Of a stretch of DNA of 55,189 nt, positions 1 to 9,385 are shown in pieces. The position numbers and the translations under genes are program-made. A model generated the notes under the pieces. It worked only from the letters and a program-made list of their open reading frames with translations, ran no database searches and was not told where the DNA came from. This stretch comes from Paenibacillus dendritiformis (GTDB taxonomy: Bacteria; Bacillota; Bacilli; Paenibacillales; Paenibacillaceae): assembly GCF_015845845.1 (NCBI RefSeq), contig NZ_LDIG01000205.1:1-55189 (forward strand), read 5' to 3'. Position 1 is the stretch's first letter, and every line of letters starts with the position of its first letter.

Positions 1-201
1 ATTGGGCAAATTTCCATTCAAGAACCGGACGCCCCACTTCGAAACAAAGTCAGCCGCAGGCGGGTCAAAACGGTCATCGAAAATCTGATCTGGCTGGCCT
101 CTCGAATGGTAGAGCATGCCAGACAAACGAAGCTCCGCTTCGGAAGACATAGTCCATGGTTTCAGACATTCCAGCGCATTTACGGGATCTTGTCGGGATA
201 A
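1..201 (+). CDS. DDE transposase, C-terminal end only
   Basis: Frame 1 is open from the window edge to a TAA at 199-201 and gives 66 residues. The piece is rich in Arg and His and contains a segment reading KTVIENLIWLASRMVEHARQ, followed by LRFGRHSPWFQTFQRIY. That looks like the C-terminal tail of IS4/IS1380-superfamily DDE transposases. The catalytic residues lie outside the window, so neither family nor intactness can be decided. The next ~150 bases hold no gene, as expected for the right end of an insertion sequence. The family call is from memory of tail motifs. Confidence 0.6.
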   Translation: MGQISIQEPDAPLRNKVSRRRVKTVIENLIWLASRMVEHARQTKLRFGRHSPWFQTFQRIYGILSG

Positions 202-373
202 TCAATTGCGAACCTATGTTTCCGTTCAAGCTTTGCACAAGGGAAGCTTTGTTTCGTGATGTCTTTTTCAAGTGAATCGAGTCATCGCCTCTGCTTTCTG
301 CGCCTTTCGTTACAGCTGATAGTGCTGGTTCTCTTAATCGTAACCCTTTCACGGATTCAGGAATTTTTTAGAT
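1..373 (+). mobile_element. Right end of an insertion sequence (left part outside window)
   Basis: The transposase tail ends at 201 and is followed by non-coding sequence that turns abruptly AT-rich after about 370, a plausible IS boundary. The terminal inverted repeat cannot be proven without the left end. The remaining bases up to the deacetylase gene contain a perfect 6-bp inverted repeat (CATTAG at 400-405, CTAATG at 414-419) and no gene that I can support. Confidence 0.4.
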
Positions 374-452
374 AAATAAAAAAAGTAAGAAATGACAAGC
401 ATTAGGGAATGCACTAATGTTGGATAGGTGCAACAAAGAGATGGTGTAGAGG

Positions 453-1715
453 ATGAAGGGAATGAGGATGAGACGTGCTGCAGGCGCGGTGCTCCTGATT
501 GCCCTGCTGTGCGTCGCGCTGTTCATTGATATTGACAGGAATGATATCGTCAGCCGCCCTCTCGTCTGGAAGGGTCAAGCCGACCAAGGCGAGTACGCGC
601 TTCAGGCGGGCGGAGAATGGTATATCTCGGCTGATGCGCTGCAGCAAGCATACGGAGTGGACGTACATATCGTCGATGAGGGAAAAGAGCTTCAGCTGTT
701 CCCGACGACGAGACCGGAATCGCAATGGAATTATAATCCGGTATTTTATGAGGATCAGGTTGTTGTACTCATGTACCACAATGTACAGAAGAACCCGGAC
801 AACGTCACGTTTATCTCGCCGGAGCAGTTCGAGGAGCAGCTTCAGGCGATGATGAGCAGCGGGTTTCATGTAATAACCATGGATGAATACATCGATTATA
901 TGCTGCACGGCGCCCCCGTCCCGCCGAATGCCGTGCTGATTACCTTCGATGACGGGTACGAGTCGTTCTATACGGAAGTGTACCCGGTGCTGCGGAAATA
1001 CCATCTGACCGCCACGAACTTCGTTATCGTCGAGACGATTGACAATCCGAAGCAGTCCAAGCACAAGAAGCTGACCTGGGCGCAAATGCGGGAGATGAAG
1101 CAGCACGGGATGAGCTTCTACAGCCATACCTTCCAATCGCATGAGTACCGCCCGGTGAATGAACGGGGCTATCTCCGCCCGATGCTGACCTGGAAGCGGT
1201 ACCTGAAGAAAGAAGACCGCAAGGAGACCGAAGAGGAATATGAGCAGCGGGTTCGCCGCGATCTGGCCACGGCGGAGAAGGTGCTGAAGCAGGAACTGGG
1301 CAATACGCACAGCTTGCTGGCGTTCCCGTTCGGCGCCTATAACAGCAAGGTGCTGGAGATTTGCCGCGAGCTGGATATCCCGATTACGTTCACGGTTCGA
1401 CCCGGGATCAACGGGCGGAACAACCGGAACGGATTCCGAATCAATGCGGGGAATCAGCAGATTGCGACGCCGAAGCTGATCGAGCAGATGCGCAACGGGG
1501 GCGCGCATACGAAGGTGGCCCCCGTCAAACCGAGCCGAACCGTGACCTGGAACGGCGCTGAGCTGATGATGTCTGTCCCTCCTATCGTGAAGAACGGAAA
1601 ATGGTATGTTGCGCTCAACGATTTAAATCATCACTTCCGTTTGAGCTATAAGATGAGAGATGCGGATCGCAGCATCGAGTTGTTCCCGGGGCAATATTCG
1701 GATAATGGCATATAA
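453..1715 (+). CDS. Polysaccharide deacetylase (PgaB/IcaB-like NodB domain) with flanking stalk-type domains
   Basis: Predicted secreted or membrane-anchored carbohydrate esterase family 4 enzyme of 420 residues that would remove acetyl groups from an amino-sugar polymer outside the membrane. Residues 10-25 form one hydrophobic signal/anchor. The NodB core shows motif 1 TFDDGYES (Asp166-Asp167), motif 2 SHTFQSH (His225, His230) and motif 3 FPFGAYN (291-297), so the metal and catalytic residues look intact. Two similar ~45-residue segments flank the core (about 40-84 and 355-412), each with a WY..AL pattern ending in ELFP; they resemble copper-amine-oxidase N1-like domains common in Paenibacillus surface proteins. 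ATG at 453 is used; ATG at 468 has a better-placed purine-rich site. The acyltransferase downstream has its own promoter. Substrate is unknown. Confidence 0.85.
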   Translation: MKGMRMRRAAGAVLLIALLCVALFIDIDRNDIVSRPLVWKGQADQGEYALQAGGEWYISADALQQAYGVDVHIVDEGKELQLFPTTRPESQWNYNPVFYEDQVVVLMYHNVQKNPDNVTFISPEQFEEQLQAMMSSGFHVITMDEYIDYMLHGAPVPPNAVLITFDDGYESFYTEVYPVLRKYHLTATNFVIVETIDNPKQSKHKKLTWAQMREMKQHGMSFYSHTFQSHEYRPVNERGYLRPMLTWKRYLKKEDRKETEEEYEQRVRRDLATAEKVLKQELGNTHSLLAFPFGAYNSKVLEICRELDIPITFTVRPGINGRNNRNGFRINAGNQQIATPKLIEQMRNGGAHTKVAPVKPSRTVTWNGAELMMSVPPIVKNGKWYVALNDLNHHFRLSYKMRDADRSIELFPGQYSDNGI

Positions 1716-1774
1716 TATACCGCCATGCGTAAACTTTACTAGTCGAATCTTCCACTAAAAAGCGATGTTTTCGG

Positions 1775-1803
1775 TTGAGGTTAGTCGAATTTTGACATAT
1801 AAT
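1775..1803 (+). promoter_or_regulatory. SigA promoter for the acyltransferase gene, with a direct repeat
   Basis: TTGAGG at 1775-1780, a 17-base spacer and TATAAT at 1798-1803. The nonamer TAGTCGAAT occurs at 1740-1748 and again at 1782-1790 inside the spacer, 42 bases apart (about four helical turns), suggesting a regulator site. The leader (1859-1895) can fold into a long GC-rich hairpin before the ribosome site. Confidence 0.65.
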
Positions 1804-1942
1804 GTTATGTTGTAAATGTTTTTCATTTCATAACCTGCAATCATTCATCATTTTAGGAGCAGGCGCTGCCGGTCGATGCGAGACTGGCCGCGCCTGCCTG
1901 TTCAGATGCTTGCCGGCCGGCAGGTGTCGGAAAGGAAGGACA

Positions 1943-3124
1943 ATGAGCCGCAAAGAGCACATTACTGCCATTCCTATTGTGCGGGCGCTGGCCATGATTG
2001 GCGTCATCAGCGTGCATTCGACCTCGCAGGCGACGGTAGATATGGTTGATTCGAACTGGTATTATCTGTATAACTTTTTCAACATCTTTTTCAAATACGG
2101 GACGCCGACCTTCATCCTGTTGAGCAGCTTCGTTCTGTTCTACAACTATGGCGGACGGGACAAGCTGGAGCCCGCCGTGCTGGGCAAGTTCTACCGGAAC
2201 CGGTTGTTGTACGTGATAATTCCGTATATCGTGGCATCGATAGGGTACTTCCTGATGCAGCATATGATGTATTACCGCACCCGCGGCTTCGAGGATACGG
2301 TGTATTCCTTTTTCACGAAGATATTGACCGGATCGGCTTATACGCACTTATATTTTGTTTTTATCAGCATTCAATTCTACATCTTGTTCCCGTTGATGCT
2401 CAAGCTGTTCCGTTCCAAGACGATATTGGCGTGGTCGATTCCGCTCGGGCTGCTGCTGCAGTGGGGCTTCGTGCTCTGGAACAAGTATGACCTCCAGATT
2501 GTCAATAAAGGCAGCATCTCGCTGTCTTATGTCAGCTATTATTTCCTGGGCGCCTATGTCGGCTTGAACTACGAGAAAATTCGGCCGTGGCTGACTTCGC
2601 TCGGGCAGAAGGGCAATCCGCTCCGCTACCGGATCGGGTCGCTTGGGCTGTGGGGCGCGTGGCTGCTGTTCGCCATGCTTCATGTACAGGTCTGGTTCTG
2701 GTCGCGTTCGACCAACGAATGGACCAACTCGCTTGTCTATGAGTTGCTGTGGAACTTCCATACGCTCACATCCGCCATCGTCTTGATGCAGCTCGCCTTT
2801 TTCCTGGAACGGAAGCTGCCGGACTGGCTTCGCAAAGCTCTTGTGCAGCTGGGGGATCTGTCCTTCGGCATCTACCTGCTGCATCCCGTGTTCCTTGCCT
2901 TGTACCGCAAATATGCTTGGCATGGAGGCGGCTCGCTGGCGTATATGCTGTATATCGCGGGAGGCTATGCCGTCGCGCTCGGCTTGTCCTGGCTCGTCGT
3001 CTATGCCGCATTCCGCTTTATCCCGTTCGCCTGGATCGGATTCGGCGCCGTCCCGCGCAGCTTCAAGGCGAAGCGGGCGCCGCGGCAAAAATCGGGATCC
3101 ATCACCCCGGGCACAAGCGCATAA
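1943..3124 (+). CDS. Membrane acyltransferase (acyltransferase 3 family)
   Basis: Integral membrane protein of 393 residues with about ten hydrophobic segments. The N-terminus carries the family pattern PIVRALAMIGVISVHS, whose His is the expected catalytic residue of acyltransferase 3 (OafA/WecH-type) enzymes that transfer acyl groups to extracytoplasmic sugars. The longer frame from 1802 is not used because its first 47 residues are Cys/Arg-rich and atypical, whereas the ATG at 1943 follows GGAAAGGAAGG. Position behind a polysaccharide deacetylase suggests that both tailor the same or related surface glycans; that is inference. An intrinsic terminator follows directly. Confidence 0.85.
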   Translation: MSRKEHITAIPIVRALAMIGVISVHSTSQATVDMVDSNWYYLYNFFNIFFKYGTPTFILLSSFVLFYNYGGRDKLEPAVLGKFYRNRLLYVIIPYIVASIGYFLMQHMMYYRTRGFEDTVYSFFTKILTGSAYTHLYFVFISIQFYILFPLMLKLFRSKTILAWSIPLGLLLQWGFVLWNKYDLQIVNKGSISLSYVSYYFLGAYVGLNYEKIRPWLTSLGQKGNPLRYRIGSLGLWGAWLLFAMLHVQVWFWSRSTNEWTNSLVYELLWNFHTLTSAIVLMQLAFFLERKLPDWLRKALVQLGDLSFGIYLLHPVFLALYRKYAWHGGGSLAYMLYIAGGYAVALGLSWLVVYAAFRFIPFAWIGFGAVPRSFKAKRAPRQKSGSITPGTSA

Positions 3125-3133
3125 GGAAACATC

Positions 3134-3166
3134 AAGACCGTCTGCCGTCGCAGGCGGTCTTTTTGC
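3134..3166 (+). terminator. Intrinsic terminator after the acyltransferase gene
   Basis: Hairpin AGACCGTCTGC / GCAGGCGGTCT with a short loop, followed by TTTTT. Ten nucleotides after the stop codon. Confidence 0.9.
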
Positions 3167-3201
3167 CGTGTGCGGCAGTGTTGAAGAAGAGCGCTTAGGG
3201 A

Positions 3202-3230
3202 TTGACGATGACGCTGATCCGTGATAATAT
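3202..3230 (+). promoter_or_regulatory. SigA promoter of the histidine operon
   Basis: TTGACG at 3202-3207, 17-base spacer, TATAAT-like TAATAT at 3225-3230. The leader to hisZ is only about 87 nt and shows no T-box or terminator, so tRNA-dependent attenuation is not indicated. An imperfect palindrome (TGGTA...TACCA, about 3270-3287) in the leader could be an operator. Confidence 0.75.
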
Positions 3231-3323
3231 TACCTTTAAATTTTTACTTCATTTTGCTAATAAATTAACTTGGTAGTACTGTACCATATTAAAGTAAAAT
3301 GCTTATCAATGCGGGGTGAGTCC

Positions 3324-4535
3324 ATGTCGAAGCCGAGAATGTTCGAGAAGCCGTCCGGCGTGCGGGATTATTTGCCGGAAGCGGTTCGCAAGCTAAGAGA
3401 AATCGAGCGGAAGGTGCTCCATACGATGGAGTGCTGGGGATATGCGCAAATTATTACCCCGACGATGGAGTTTTATGACACGGTAGGAACGGCCAGCGCC
3501 ACCTCCGATCAGAAGCTGTTCAAGCTGCTGAACCAGCGCGGAACGCCGATGGTGCTGCGTTCGGACATGACGGGGCCGATCGCGCGCGTCGTCTCTTCCT
3601 TGCTCGGCAAGGAGCCATTCCCGATTCGCCTGTCCTATCATGCGAATGTGTTCCGCGCGATGGAAGATGAAGCGGGGCGGGAGGCCGAGTTTTTCCAGAC
3701 GGGCGCGGAGCTGGCGGGCGACGGTTCGCCGGAGGCGGATGCGGAGGTAATCGCGCTGGCCATCGCTTGCTTGAAGGCCTCGGGAATCGAGAGCTTCAAG
3801 GTGGCGCTCGGCCATCACGGATATGTGCAGAGCTTGTTCGAGGATGCGCTGCCCGGGGATGAGGAGAGCCAGCTGCGCCTGAAGCACCTGCTGATTCAGC
3901 GCGACGTGGTCGGCTACCGGGCGCAGGCGAGCCTGCTCGGGCTGGATGCCGAGCGGAGCGAGCGGCTGGAGGCGCTGCTGCAGCTACGGGGCGGGCGCGC
4001 GGTGCTGGATCAGGCGCGCACGCTGTCCGGGACGCCGGAGATGGCCGCTTCGCTTGCTCATCTGGAGCAGGTATGGGAAGTGCTGGAGGCGTACGGGGCG
4101 GCAGAGCATCTGCTGCTTGATTTGACGATGCTGGGGGACTTTTCTTATTATACGGGCACCATTTTTGAAGGATATGCCGCAGATATGGGCTTCCCGATCA
4201 TGAGCGGCGGGCGTTACGATCATTTGCTGCAGCAATTCGGCCGTCCTGCTCCGGCGACGGGCTTCGCGCTCAAGACGACGCGCATTATGGATGCCTTGTC
4301 CCGGCCTGGCGGGAACGAAGAGGAGCAGGCGAAGCCGGTGCTGATTCAATATGAGGCGGCCAGGCGGGCGGACGCTTTGGCGGAAGCGGCCCGGCTGCGG
4401 GAGGCAGGCGTGATCGCCGTTACCCGGCTGCTGGGTGGCGACGCGGCGGGAAGGACATCCCGGGACGGAGCGGAAGCCGAAGGCCAGCCGCAGGGTGGCC
4501 GTTACCGCGAAGTGCTCACCTTTACGCAATCGTGA
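3324..4535 (+). CDS. hisZ: ATP phosphoribosyltransferase regulatory subunit
   Basis: HisZ, a catalytically inactive histidyl-tRNA-synthetase paralogue, forms a hetero-octamer with short-form HisG and is needed for its activity and feedback by histidine. The 403-residue product begins with [18 protein letters not shown], the class II synthetase-like opening, and has the motif-2-like [12 protein letters not shown] synthetase-like segment [12 protein letters not shown] lies near residue 300. ATG at 3324 follows GGGGTGAG; the upstream extension from 3270 is unlikely. It is the first gene of the operon and its short HisG partner follows 82 nt later. Confidence 0.93.
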   Translation: MSKPRMFEKPSGVRDYLPEAVRKLREIERKVLHTMECWGYAQIITPTMEFYDTVGTASATSDQKLFKLLNQRGTPMVLRSDMTGPIARVVSSLLGKEPFPIRLSYHANVFRAMEDEAGREAEFFQTGAELAGDGSPEADAEVIALAIACLKASGIESFKVALGHHGYVQSLFEDALPGDEESQLRLKHLLIQRDVVGYRAQASLLGLDAERSERLEALLQLRGGRAVLDQARTLSGTPEMAASLAHLEQVWEVLEAYGAAEHLLLDLTMLGDFSYYTGTIFEGYAADMGFPIMSGGRYDHLLQQFGRPAPATGFALKTTRIMDALSRPGGNEEEQAKPVLIQYEAARRADALAEAARLREAGVIAVTRLLGGDAAGRTSRDGAEAEGQPQGGRYREVLTFTQS

Positions 4536-4617
4536 CGCAGGCAAGATGGCGGGAATGAGGCCGGAAGCGGGAATTCCGCTTCGCCTCGCCGCCCGCATGA
4601 AAGACAGGAGGGATACG

Positions 4618-5250
4618 ATGCAGGATTGGTTGAAGGTGGCCATGCCGAAGGGCCGAATCTACAGGCAGGCTTCCACGCTCTTTCGCGATGCGGGACTGCC
4701 GGTCCCCGAGGACGAGGAGGATTCCCGCAAGCTGATCATTGACGTGCCGGAAGCGCGGATGCAGTTCATCATGGCGAAGCCGGTCGACGTTCCGACTTAT
4801 GTCGAATACGGAGTGGCGGATGTCGGCATCGCCGGCAAAGATGTGCTCATGGAAGAGAACAAGGATGTCTATGAGCTGCTCGATCTCGGCATTGCCCGCT
4901 GCCGGATGTCGGTGATTGGCCTTCCGTCCTGGAAGCCATCCATTCATCTGCGGGTCGCGACGAAGTACCCCAATGTCGCTTCGCAGTATTTCCGGGAGCA
5001 GGGCCAGCAGGTGGAAGTGATTAAGCTGAACGGCTCGATCGAGCTGGCTCCGTTAATCGGGCTGGCGGATCGGATCGTCGATATGGTCGAGACCGGCAAA
5101 ACGTTGAAGGAGAACGGGCTGGTGGAGCTGGAAGAGATGTTCGGCATTACGAGCCGGCTGATTGCGAACCGGGTCAGCTACCGGATGAAGAACGAAGCGA
5201 TTCAGCAGCTATGCGACCGGATACAGCGCGTCGTGCCTCCCCAGTTATAG
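4618..5250 (+). CDS. hisG: ATP phosphoribosyltransferase, short form
   Basis: Catalyses the first step of histidine synthesis, joining ATP and PRPP to phosphoribosyl-ATP. At 210 residues it is the short HisG type, which lacks the C-terminal regulatory domain and depends on HisZ; both genes are present here. Visible motifs are VAMPKGRIY at the N-terminus, [13 protein letters not shown], and the PRPP-binding region with [20 protein letters not shown]. The ATG at 4618 sits 7 bases after AGGAGGG, while the longer open frame overlaps hisZ and is rejected. Confidence 0.95.
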   Translation: MQDWLKVAMPKGRIYRQASTLFRDAGLPVPEDEEDSRKLIIDVPEARMQFIMAKPVDVPTYVEYGVADVGIAGKDVLMEENKDVYELLDLGIARCRMSVIGLPSWKPSIHLRVATKYPNVASQYFREQGQQVEVIKLNGSIELAPLIGLADRIVDMVETGKTLKENGLVELEEMFGITSRLIANRVSYRMKNEAIQQLCDRIQRVVPPQL

Positions 5251-5459
5251 GAGGTGCGGACTGTCGCCGTCCGCTTCGTGCTTCTTCGAGCGGATCTATG
5301 GCGGAATGATATAGATTTATACAGATAGCAGGTTGATTGCAAGAGATATATGAAGGACAGAGAGAACGGCAGGATCGCGGTCGATCCGACCCGCCGCCGG
5401 AAGGGCCGGCGACGCGCCGGACGCCTGCGATAGATTTGAGGAGAGGACGGGAGAGCAGC

Positions 5460-6746
5460 ATGCGGATTATCGAAGCAGCGGATTGGCGTGTGGAGCGTAA
5501 GGCGGATTATGGAACGCGGGAGCAGTTGGAGACGGTTCAGGCGATTATTCGGGATGTGCGGAAGGAGGGGGATGCGGCGGTTCTCCGTTATACCGGGCAG
5601 TTCGACCGGATGGAGCTGGCTTCCGCACAGCTTCGCATCGCATCGGAGGAGATTGAGGCGGCCTACGGGCAGGTGAAGGACGCCTTCCTCGCCGCCCTGC
5701 GCGAGGCGGCCGCGAATATCCGCGCCTTCCACGAGAAGCAGAAGCGGACGTCATGGATGGATTTCCAGCCGGACGGCACGCTGCTGGGGCAAATTGTGCG
5801 GCCGCTGAAGCGAGTCGGCGTCTATGTGCCCGGCGGGAGCGCGGCTTATCCTTCGTCCGTGCTGATGAACGTCATCCCCGCTCAGGTCGCGGGCGTGCCC
5901 GAGATCGTCATGGTTACGCCGCCTTCGACCGGCGGCCAGGGCGGCATCGATCCGCATATTCTGGTCGCGGCGGCGGAAGCCGGCGTGAAGGAAATCTACC
6001 GGGTTGGCGGGGCGCAAGCGATCGCCGCCCTGGCTTACGGCACGGAGACGGTCGCCCCGGTCGACAAAATCTGCGGGCCCGGCAATATTTATGTCGCCCT
6101 GGCGAAGCGCGAGGTGTACGGCGCGGTCGATATCGACAGCATCGCCGGACCTTCCGAGATTGTCGTCCTGGCGGATGCGACGGCGACGCCGGCCTATGTG
6201 GCGGCCGATCTGCTCTCCCAGGCCGAGCATGACGGGATGGCGTCCGCCGTGCTCGTCACGGACTCCCGCCAGCTTGCGGAGGCGGTGGCTGCCGAGGTGG
6301 ACCGCCAGCTCGCCACGCTGCCGCGCCGGGATATCGCGGCCAAGTCGCTGGAAGGGTATGGCGCGATCGTGGTGGTGCCCGGGCTGAAGGAAGGCGTGGA
6401 GCTGGTCAATCGGCTCGCGCCGGAGCATCTGGAGATTGTGACGTCCGACCCGATGGAATGGGTAGGCGCTATCGAGAATGCCGGCGCGATCTTCCTTGGC
6501 GAGTACAGCTCTGAGCCGGTGGGCGACTATTACGCCGGTCCGAACCATATCATTCCGACGAATGGCACGGCGCGCTTCTCTTCGCCGGTCGACGTTGATA
6601 TGTTCATGAAGAAGTCGAGTCTGATCCGGTACAGCCGGGAGGCGCTGCAGCGCGACGGGGAGCGGATTATGGAGCTCGCCCGCCATGAAGGTCTGGAGGC
6701 GCATGCCCGCGCGATCGGAATCCGGCTCGGGCAGATGAAGGAATAG
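5460..6746 (+). CDS. hisD: Histidinol dehydrogenase
   Basis: Zinc enzyme of 428 residues that oxidises L-histidinol to L-histidine in two NAD-dependent steps. It contains the signature run [17 protein letters not shown] and then [16 protein letters not shown], plus the C-terminal segment [14 protein letters not shown]. The start at 5460 follows GAGGAGAGGACGGGAGA. The 209-nt gap after hisG holds a small hairpin (GCGGAC / GTCCGC at 5256-5274) followed by a weak T-rich run, perhaps a partial terminator or mRNA processing site, and no gene. Confidence 0.95.
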   Translation: MRIIEAADWRVERKADYGTREQLETVQAIIRDVRKEGDAAVLRYTGQFDRMELASAQLRIASEEIEAAYGQVKDAFLAALREAAANIRAFHEKQKRTSWMDFQPDGTLLGQIVRPLKRVGVYVPGGSAAYPSSVLMNVIPAQVAGVPEIVMVTPPSTGGQGGIDPHILVAAAEAGVKEIYRVGGAQAIAALAYGTETVAPVDKICGPGNIYVALAKREVYGAVDIDSIAGPSEIVVLADATATPAYVAADLLSQAEHDGMASAVLVTDSRQLAEAVAAEVDRQLATLPRRDIAAKSLEGYGAIVVVPGLKEGVELVNRLAPEHLEIVTSDPMEWVGAIENAGAIFLGEYSSEPVGDYYAGPNHIIPTNGTARFSSPVDVDMFMKKSSLIRYSREALQRDGERIMELARHEGLEAHARAIGIRLGQMKE

Positions 6747-6828
6747 AACGCCGGCTGCCGGGACAGGGAGAGCTTCCCGGCGTCGATACCGCAATACAGC
6801 ATATACGAGAAGAAGGGCGGAACGATCA

Positions 6829-7431
6829 ATGGAATATGGATTGCAAGCGCGGGAAGCGGCCATTGCCCGCACAACGAATGAGACGGATATACAGCTGTCG
6901 TTCAAGGTAGACGGAAGCGGCACGAGCCGCCTGGAGACGGGCGTGCCGTTCCTGAACCATATGCTGGACCTGTTCGCGAAGCATGGCCAGTTCGATCTCG
7001 CCGTCCAGGCGAAGGGGGATACGGACATCGATGACCACCATACGGTGGAGGATATCGGCATTTGTCTCGGCCAGGCGCTGCGCGAGGCGCTCGGGAATAA
7101 AGCGGGCATCCGGCGCTATGCCTCGGTGTTCGTTCCGATGGACGAGGCGCTTGCCCAAGTCGTCATCGATCTGAGCAACCGGCCTCACTTCGAGCACCGC
7201 GCGGTCTATCCGGCCGCCCGGGTCGGGGCGTTCGATACCGAGCTGGTGCATGAATTTCTATGGAAGCTGGCGCTGGAGAGCCGCATGACGCTCCATGTTA
7301 TCGTTCATTACGGGCAGAACACGCACCATATTATCGAAGCCGTGTTCAAGGCGCTCGGGCGGGCCTTGGATGAAGCGACCGCGATCGATCCGCGCGTGCA
7401 GGGCGTTCCGTCCACCAAGGGAGTGCTGTAA
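6829..7431 (+). CDS. hisB: Imidazoleglycerol-phosphate dehydratase
   Basis: Mn-dependent dehydratase, sixth step of histidine synthesis. The 200-residue product has the usual monofunctional length (no phosphatase domain). Metal-binding HHTVEDIGICLGQAL and HHIIEAVFKALGRAL, the two family histidine signatures, are both present. AAGGGCGGA lies ahead of ATG 6829. The 82-nt gap from hisD contains a GCCGGGA / TCCCGGC stem-loop. Confidence 0.95.
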   Translation: MEYGLQAREAAIARTTNETDIQLSFKVDGSGTSRLETGVPFLNHMLDLFAKHGQFDLAVQAKGDTDIDDHHTVEDIGICLGQALREALGNKAGIRRYASVFVPMDEALAQVVIDLSNRPHFEHRAVYPAARVGAFDTELVHEFLWKLALESRMTLHVIVHYGQNTHHIIEAVFKALGRALDEATAIDPRVQGVPSTKGVL

Positions 7432-7434
7432 GCG

Positions 7435-8067
7435 ATGATTGCGGTATTGGATTACGGTATGGGAAATCTGCACAGCGTCAGCACGGCGGTGGAGCGCCTC
7501 GGCTATGAAGCGGTCATCTGCCGCGAGCCCGGGGATCTGGCGGAGGCTGAGGGCATTATTCTGCCCGGCGTGGGCGCGTTCGGCGATGCGATGGAATCGC
7601 TGCAGACGTCCGGCCTGGGCCGGGCGTTCACGGAGGCGGTGCAGGCCGGCAAGCCGGCGCTCGGCATCTGCCTCGGCATGCAGCTGCTCTTTGAGGAAGG
7701 GGAAGAGCATGGCCGCCATGCCGGACTCGGGCTTCTGCCCGGCCGGGTCGTCCGCTTCGAGGGCGGCCCTTACAAGGTGCCGCATATGGGCTGGAACCGG
7801 CTCCAATGGCGGCAGGCGGATCATGCGCTGACGGCCGGGCTGGAGGAAGGGCATGTCTACTTCGTCCACTCGTACCATGTGCTGGCCGGGAAGCAGGAGG
7901 ACGTGATCGCCGTCTGCCAGTACGGAGGCCATGCGGTGACGGCGATGGTCGGCCGGGGCCGCCTGTACGGCATGCAGTTCCATCCCGAGAAGAGCGGAGA
8001 AGTCGGCCGGCTGCTGCTGGAGCGGTTCCTCCGTCTGGCCGAGGGCCCGCGAGCGGCCCGGGATTGA
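7435..8067 (+). CDS. hisH: Imidazole glycerol phosphate synthase, glutamine amidotransferase subunit
   Basis: Class I glutamine amidotransferase that supplies ammonia to HisF. It is 210 residues long; the nucleophile Cys79 lies in LGICLGMQLLFE, and His183 and Glu185 in QFHPEKSG complete the triad. It starts 3 nt after the hisB stop, so the two are translationally linked. Its partner hisF lies two genes on, after an unusual 450-bp gap. Confidence 0.95.
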   Translation: MIAVLDYGMGNLHSVSTAVERLGYEAVICREPGDLAEAEGIILPGVGAFGDAMESLQTSGLGRAFTEAVQAGKPALGICLGMQLLFEEGEEHGRHAGLGLLPGRVVRFEGGPYKVPHMGWNRLQWRQADHALTAGLEEGHVYFVHSYHVLAGKQEDVIAVCQYGGHAVTAMVGRGRLYGMQFHPEKSGEVGRLLLERFLRLAEGPRAARD

Positions 8068-8518
8068 TCTAGCGATCCGGGATCGAAAAGGCTCAGTTGT
8101 TGCAAAGACACTCCCTTGCCGAAGAGTCTGTCGCCGAAGGAGCAGGCGAGGAGAAGGAGAGGCGAGGCGTAGGCGAGAGCAAGGAAAAGCGCGAGGCATG
8201 AGCAGGAACAGTGCGCAGTGGGGGCGATGATGGGCGAAAGCTGCAAAAGTGCAGTTTTTTGACTAGTTTCTGTTGTGAAAAGAAGAAATTCCTGCAGCGT
8301 TGCATCAATTTCGTGATATAAAGGGTGGATTGCGAAATATATGGGAAAAATGATTTATTTTTGCAGGATTGGCGTCAAATAGGCTTGCCCCAAAAAACAA
8401 AACTATACTTTTGCAGGATTGGCGGGGCAGCGGGAGCGCGTGCGGGTGTTGCATCCGAAGGGAGGAACGATGTGAGCACGGAAGCACAAGGGGTTCCAGT
8501 GACAAGGGGGGTAACCGT
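8068..8518 (+). repeat. Repeat-bearing gap interrupting the his operon
   Basis: There is no credible gene in these 451 bases. A 16-base direct repeat, TTTTGCAGGATTGGCG, ends at 8374 and again at 8424, exactly 50 bases apart. A small hairpin CTGCA-AAAG-TGCAG followed by TTTTTT (about 8243-8262) may terminate transcription. TTGCA/TGCAA-type words recur throughout (for example CCTGCAGCGTTGCAT near 8301). The region looks like an inserted or expanded extragenic element between hisH and hisA. An additional promoter for hisAFI may lie here, but none is convincing. Confidence 0.6.
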
Positions 8519-9283
8519 ATGACGGCATTTACAATTTATCCGGCCATCGATATCCGGGGAGGACGCTGTGTGCGGCTCGTTCAGGGAGACTACGGCCAAG
8601 AGACGGTTTATGATGATTTCCCGCTCGATGTGGCTCGCCGCTGGGAGCGGGAGGGCGCTTCCTGGATTCATCTCGTCGATTTGGACGGCGCGAAGGCCGG
8701 GCACCCGGTCAATGACCGGCTCATCGGGGAGATCGCCCGCACCGTCGGCGTGCCGGTGCAGGTGGGCGGCGGCTTGCGGACGCGAGCGGATGTGGAGCGG
8801 CTGCTGGAAGCGGGCGTGGCGCGGGTCATTCTCGGCACGGCCGCGATTGAGGATCGCGCGTTCGTCGAAGACGTGCTGGCCCGGCACGGCGCCCATGTCG
8901 CGATCGGCATCGATGCGCGCGACGGTTATGTGGCGACGCGCGGCTGGCTCGAGACGTCGGAGGTGCAGGCGGAAGCGCTGGCCTGCCAGCTCGCCGAAGC
9001 GGGCGCGAAGACGTTCATTTTTACCGATATTACCCGCGACGGCATGATGCGGGGGCCGAATGTGGAGGCGATCACGGCGTTGGCCCGGGCTTGCGGCCAG
9101 CAGGTCATCGCCTCGGGCGGCGTCAGCAGCATGGCGGATGTGGAGACGCTGGCCGCTCAGGCGAAGGACGGCGTCGGCGGCGCCATTATCGGCAAGGCGT
9201 TGTATACCGGGAGCGTACGCCTGGAGGAGGCGGTCCGGCTGGCTGAAGGGGCCGGAAGCGGCGGTCGTCAGACGCCGCTATAA
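8519..9283 (+). CDS. hisA: Phosphoribosylformimino-5-aminoimidazole carboxamide ribotide isomerase
   Basis: TIM-barrel isomerase (ProFAR to PRFAR) of 254 residues. The N-terminal YPAIDIRGGRCVRLVQGDY holds the catalytic Asp, and the second half carries TDITRDGMMRGPN with the second catalytic Asp and the phosphate-binding IASGGVSS. The ATG at 8519 follows AAGGGGGGTAACC; the 50-residue upstream extension reads through the repeat region and is not credible. Confidence 0.95.
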   Translation: MTAFTIYPAIDIRGGRCVRLVQGDYGQETVYDDFPLDVARRWEREGASWIHLVDLDGAKAGHPVNDRLIGEIARTVGVPVQVGGGLRTRADVERLLEAGVARVILGTAAIEDRAFVEDVLARHGAHVAIGIDARDGYVATRGWLETSEVQAEALACQLAEAGAKTFIFTDITRDGMMRGPNVEAITALARACGQQVIASGGVSSMADVETLAAQAKDGVGGAIIGKALYTGSVRLEEAVRLAEGAGSGGRQTPL

Positions 9284-9385
9284 CATGCCGGCGGCCGATT
9301 TGGCCTGGGCCAAGGGGCTGAGGAATGGACAGTACCGATGCTCATTCATGGAGAACGAATGCCTGCGAGGAATGGAGGAATGCAC

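Noticed and set aside
74-352. 92-codon minus-strand ORF at the window start
   Set aside because: Antisense to the transposase tail and IS end; no family resemblance or ribosome site.
3231-3323. T-box or histidine attenuator before hisZ
   Set aside because: The leader is about 87 nt, with no T-box sequence, His codon run or terminator.
8358-8424. Two identical 16-base repeats with a 34-base spacer, CRISPR-like
   Set aside because: Only two short copies, no further regularly spaced repeats and no cas genes.
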